Source: Prolixibacteraceae bacterium
GTDB taxonomy: Bacteria; Bacteroidota; Bacteroidia; Bacteroidales; Prolixibacteraceae
DNA length: 40,964 nt
Direction: 5' to 3'
Assembly: GCA_003457135.1 (NCBI GenBank)
Contig: DMSQ01000062.1
Span: 1 to 40,964, forward strand
Below, one piece after another: positions 40,791-40,964 of this stretch; the stretch's first letter is position 1, and every line of letters begins with the position of its first letter. Position numbers and translations under genes: made by a program. The notes beneath the pieces are model-generated. The model ran no database searches. It saw only the letters and a program-made list of their open reading frames with translations, and was not told the origin of the DNA.

Positions 40791-40964
40791 CTAAAAAGGA
40801 AGATCATCCTCTGCTCCAGCCGTTTCCTTTTTAGATTTCTTTTTGGAAGCTTTCTTTTGTTTCTCAGCAGCTTCGTCCTGTGTTGGGATGGCTGAAGAAA
40901 TTTTGGTCTGATAATAACAAGTGTGGGTTCTGCCGAATTTATCTTCTCCGCGCAATTTAGCCAC
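40791..40964 (-). CDS. Small SSB-like protein with acidic tip, copy 2 (N-terminus outside window)
   Basis: The last 57 codons of a paralogue of the gene at 31282: VAKLRGEDKFGRTHTCYYQT, a Lys-rich linker, and EDDLPF before TAG (40791-40793). Over the folded part it is almost identical to copy 1, while the linker differs. The terminator hairpin is also shared. Its N-terminus lies beyond the right edge. Like copy 1 it probably acts in single-stranded DNA handling of the element. Confidence 0.7.
   Translation of the reverse strand: MAKLRGEDKFGRTHTCYYQTKISSAIPTQDEAAEKQKKASKKKSKKETAGAEDDLPF

Overview
The window looks like a chromosomal stretch of a Bacteroidota bacterium (environmental, probably Bacteroidales/Marinilabiliales-like). 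The reasons are a SusC/SusD pair with an STN-domain SusC, an adjacent FecR anti-sigma factor and ECF sigma factor, many secreted or lipoprotein carbohydrate enzymes, AT-rich spacers and almost no Shine-Dalgarno signals. The one clear Shine-Dalgarno sits inside a group II intron. No rRNA, tRNA or CRISPR array was seen.

Region 1 (about 1-29.9 kb) is transcribed entirely on the minus strand. Read in transcription order it is: ECF sigma factor, FecR, SusC, SusD, an MBL-fold lactonase-like enzyme, a CE15-like glucuronoyl esterase, an APC amino-acid permease, an MmsA-type CoA-acylating aldehyde dehydrogenase, a class III aminotransferase, a secreted propeller-like protein, an M24/creatinase-fold protein, a secreted SxxK serine hydrolase, a GH5-like lipoprotein, an ACS-type MFS transporter, two sugar-phosphate isomerase-like TIM barrels, a transaldolase-fold protein, a GlcG/HbpS protein and a BKACE enzyme. 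At the left edge is a multi-PAS sensor protein cut by the window. The upper half looks like a sigma/FecR/SusC-controlled uptake locus for a uronate-ester glycan tied to an amino-compound catabolic branch. The lower half looks like a sugar-acid or short-chain sugar branch. The substrates are inferred, not shown.

Region 1 is also strewn with gene debris: a dhaL N-terminus, a ridA fragment, a glycoside hydrolase C-terminus, a LamG N-terminus joined to a mannitol-dehydrogenase-family C-terminus, a secreted M14-like N-terminus joined in frame to a GntR FCD domain, and a decayed ORF upstream of the sigma gene. This suggests repeated deletion events in a locus losing catabolic functions, or assembly problems that should be excluded.

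Region 2 (about 30-41 kb) is accessory and phage-like. A tight minus-strand operon encodes a large unknown protein, a PLD-like protein, two small terminase-associated proteins and a TerL-like ATPase. Further on are a 56-aa protein, a J-domain protein, a zinc-ribbon protein and an SSB-like small protein. A second SSB-like paralogue is cut by the right edge. A complete group II intron with its reverse transcriptase lies on the plus strand between the 56-aa gene and the J-domain gene.

The most interesting signal is a pair of about 168-nt elements on the plus strand (30982-31150 and 36221-36387). They share conserved blocks at identical spacing and a hairpin supported by several compensatory base changes. 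This is a candidate undescribed structured RNA family; one copy ends 12 nt from the terL stop codon. A run of 22-bp direct repeats (30458-30567) and a perfect 15-bp inverted repeat (30336-30371) mark the junction between the two regions.
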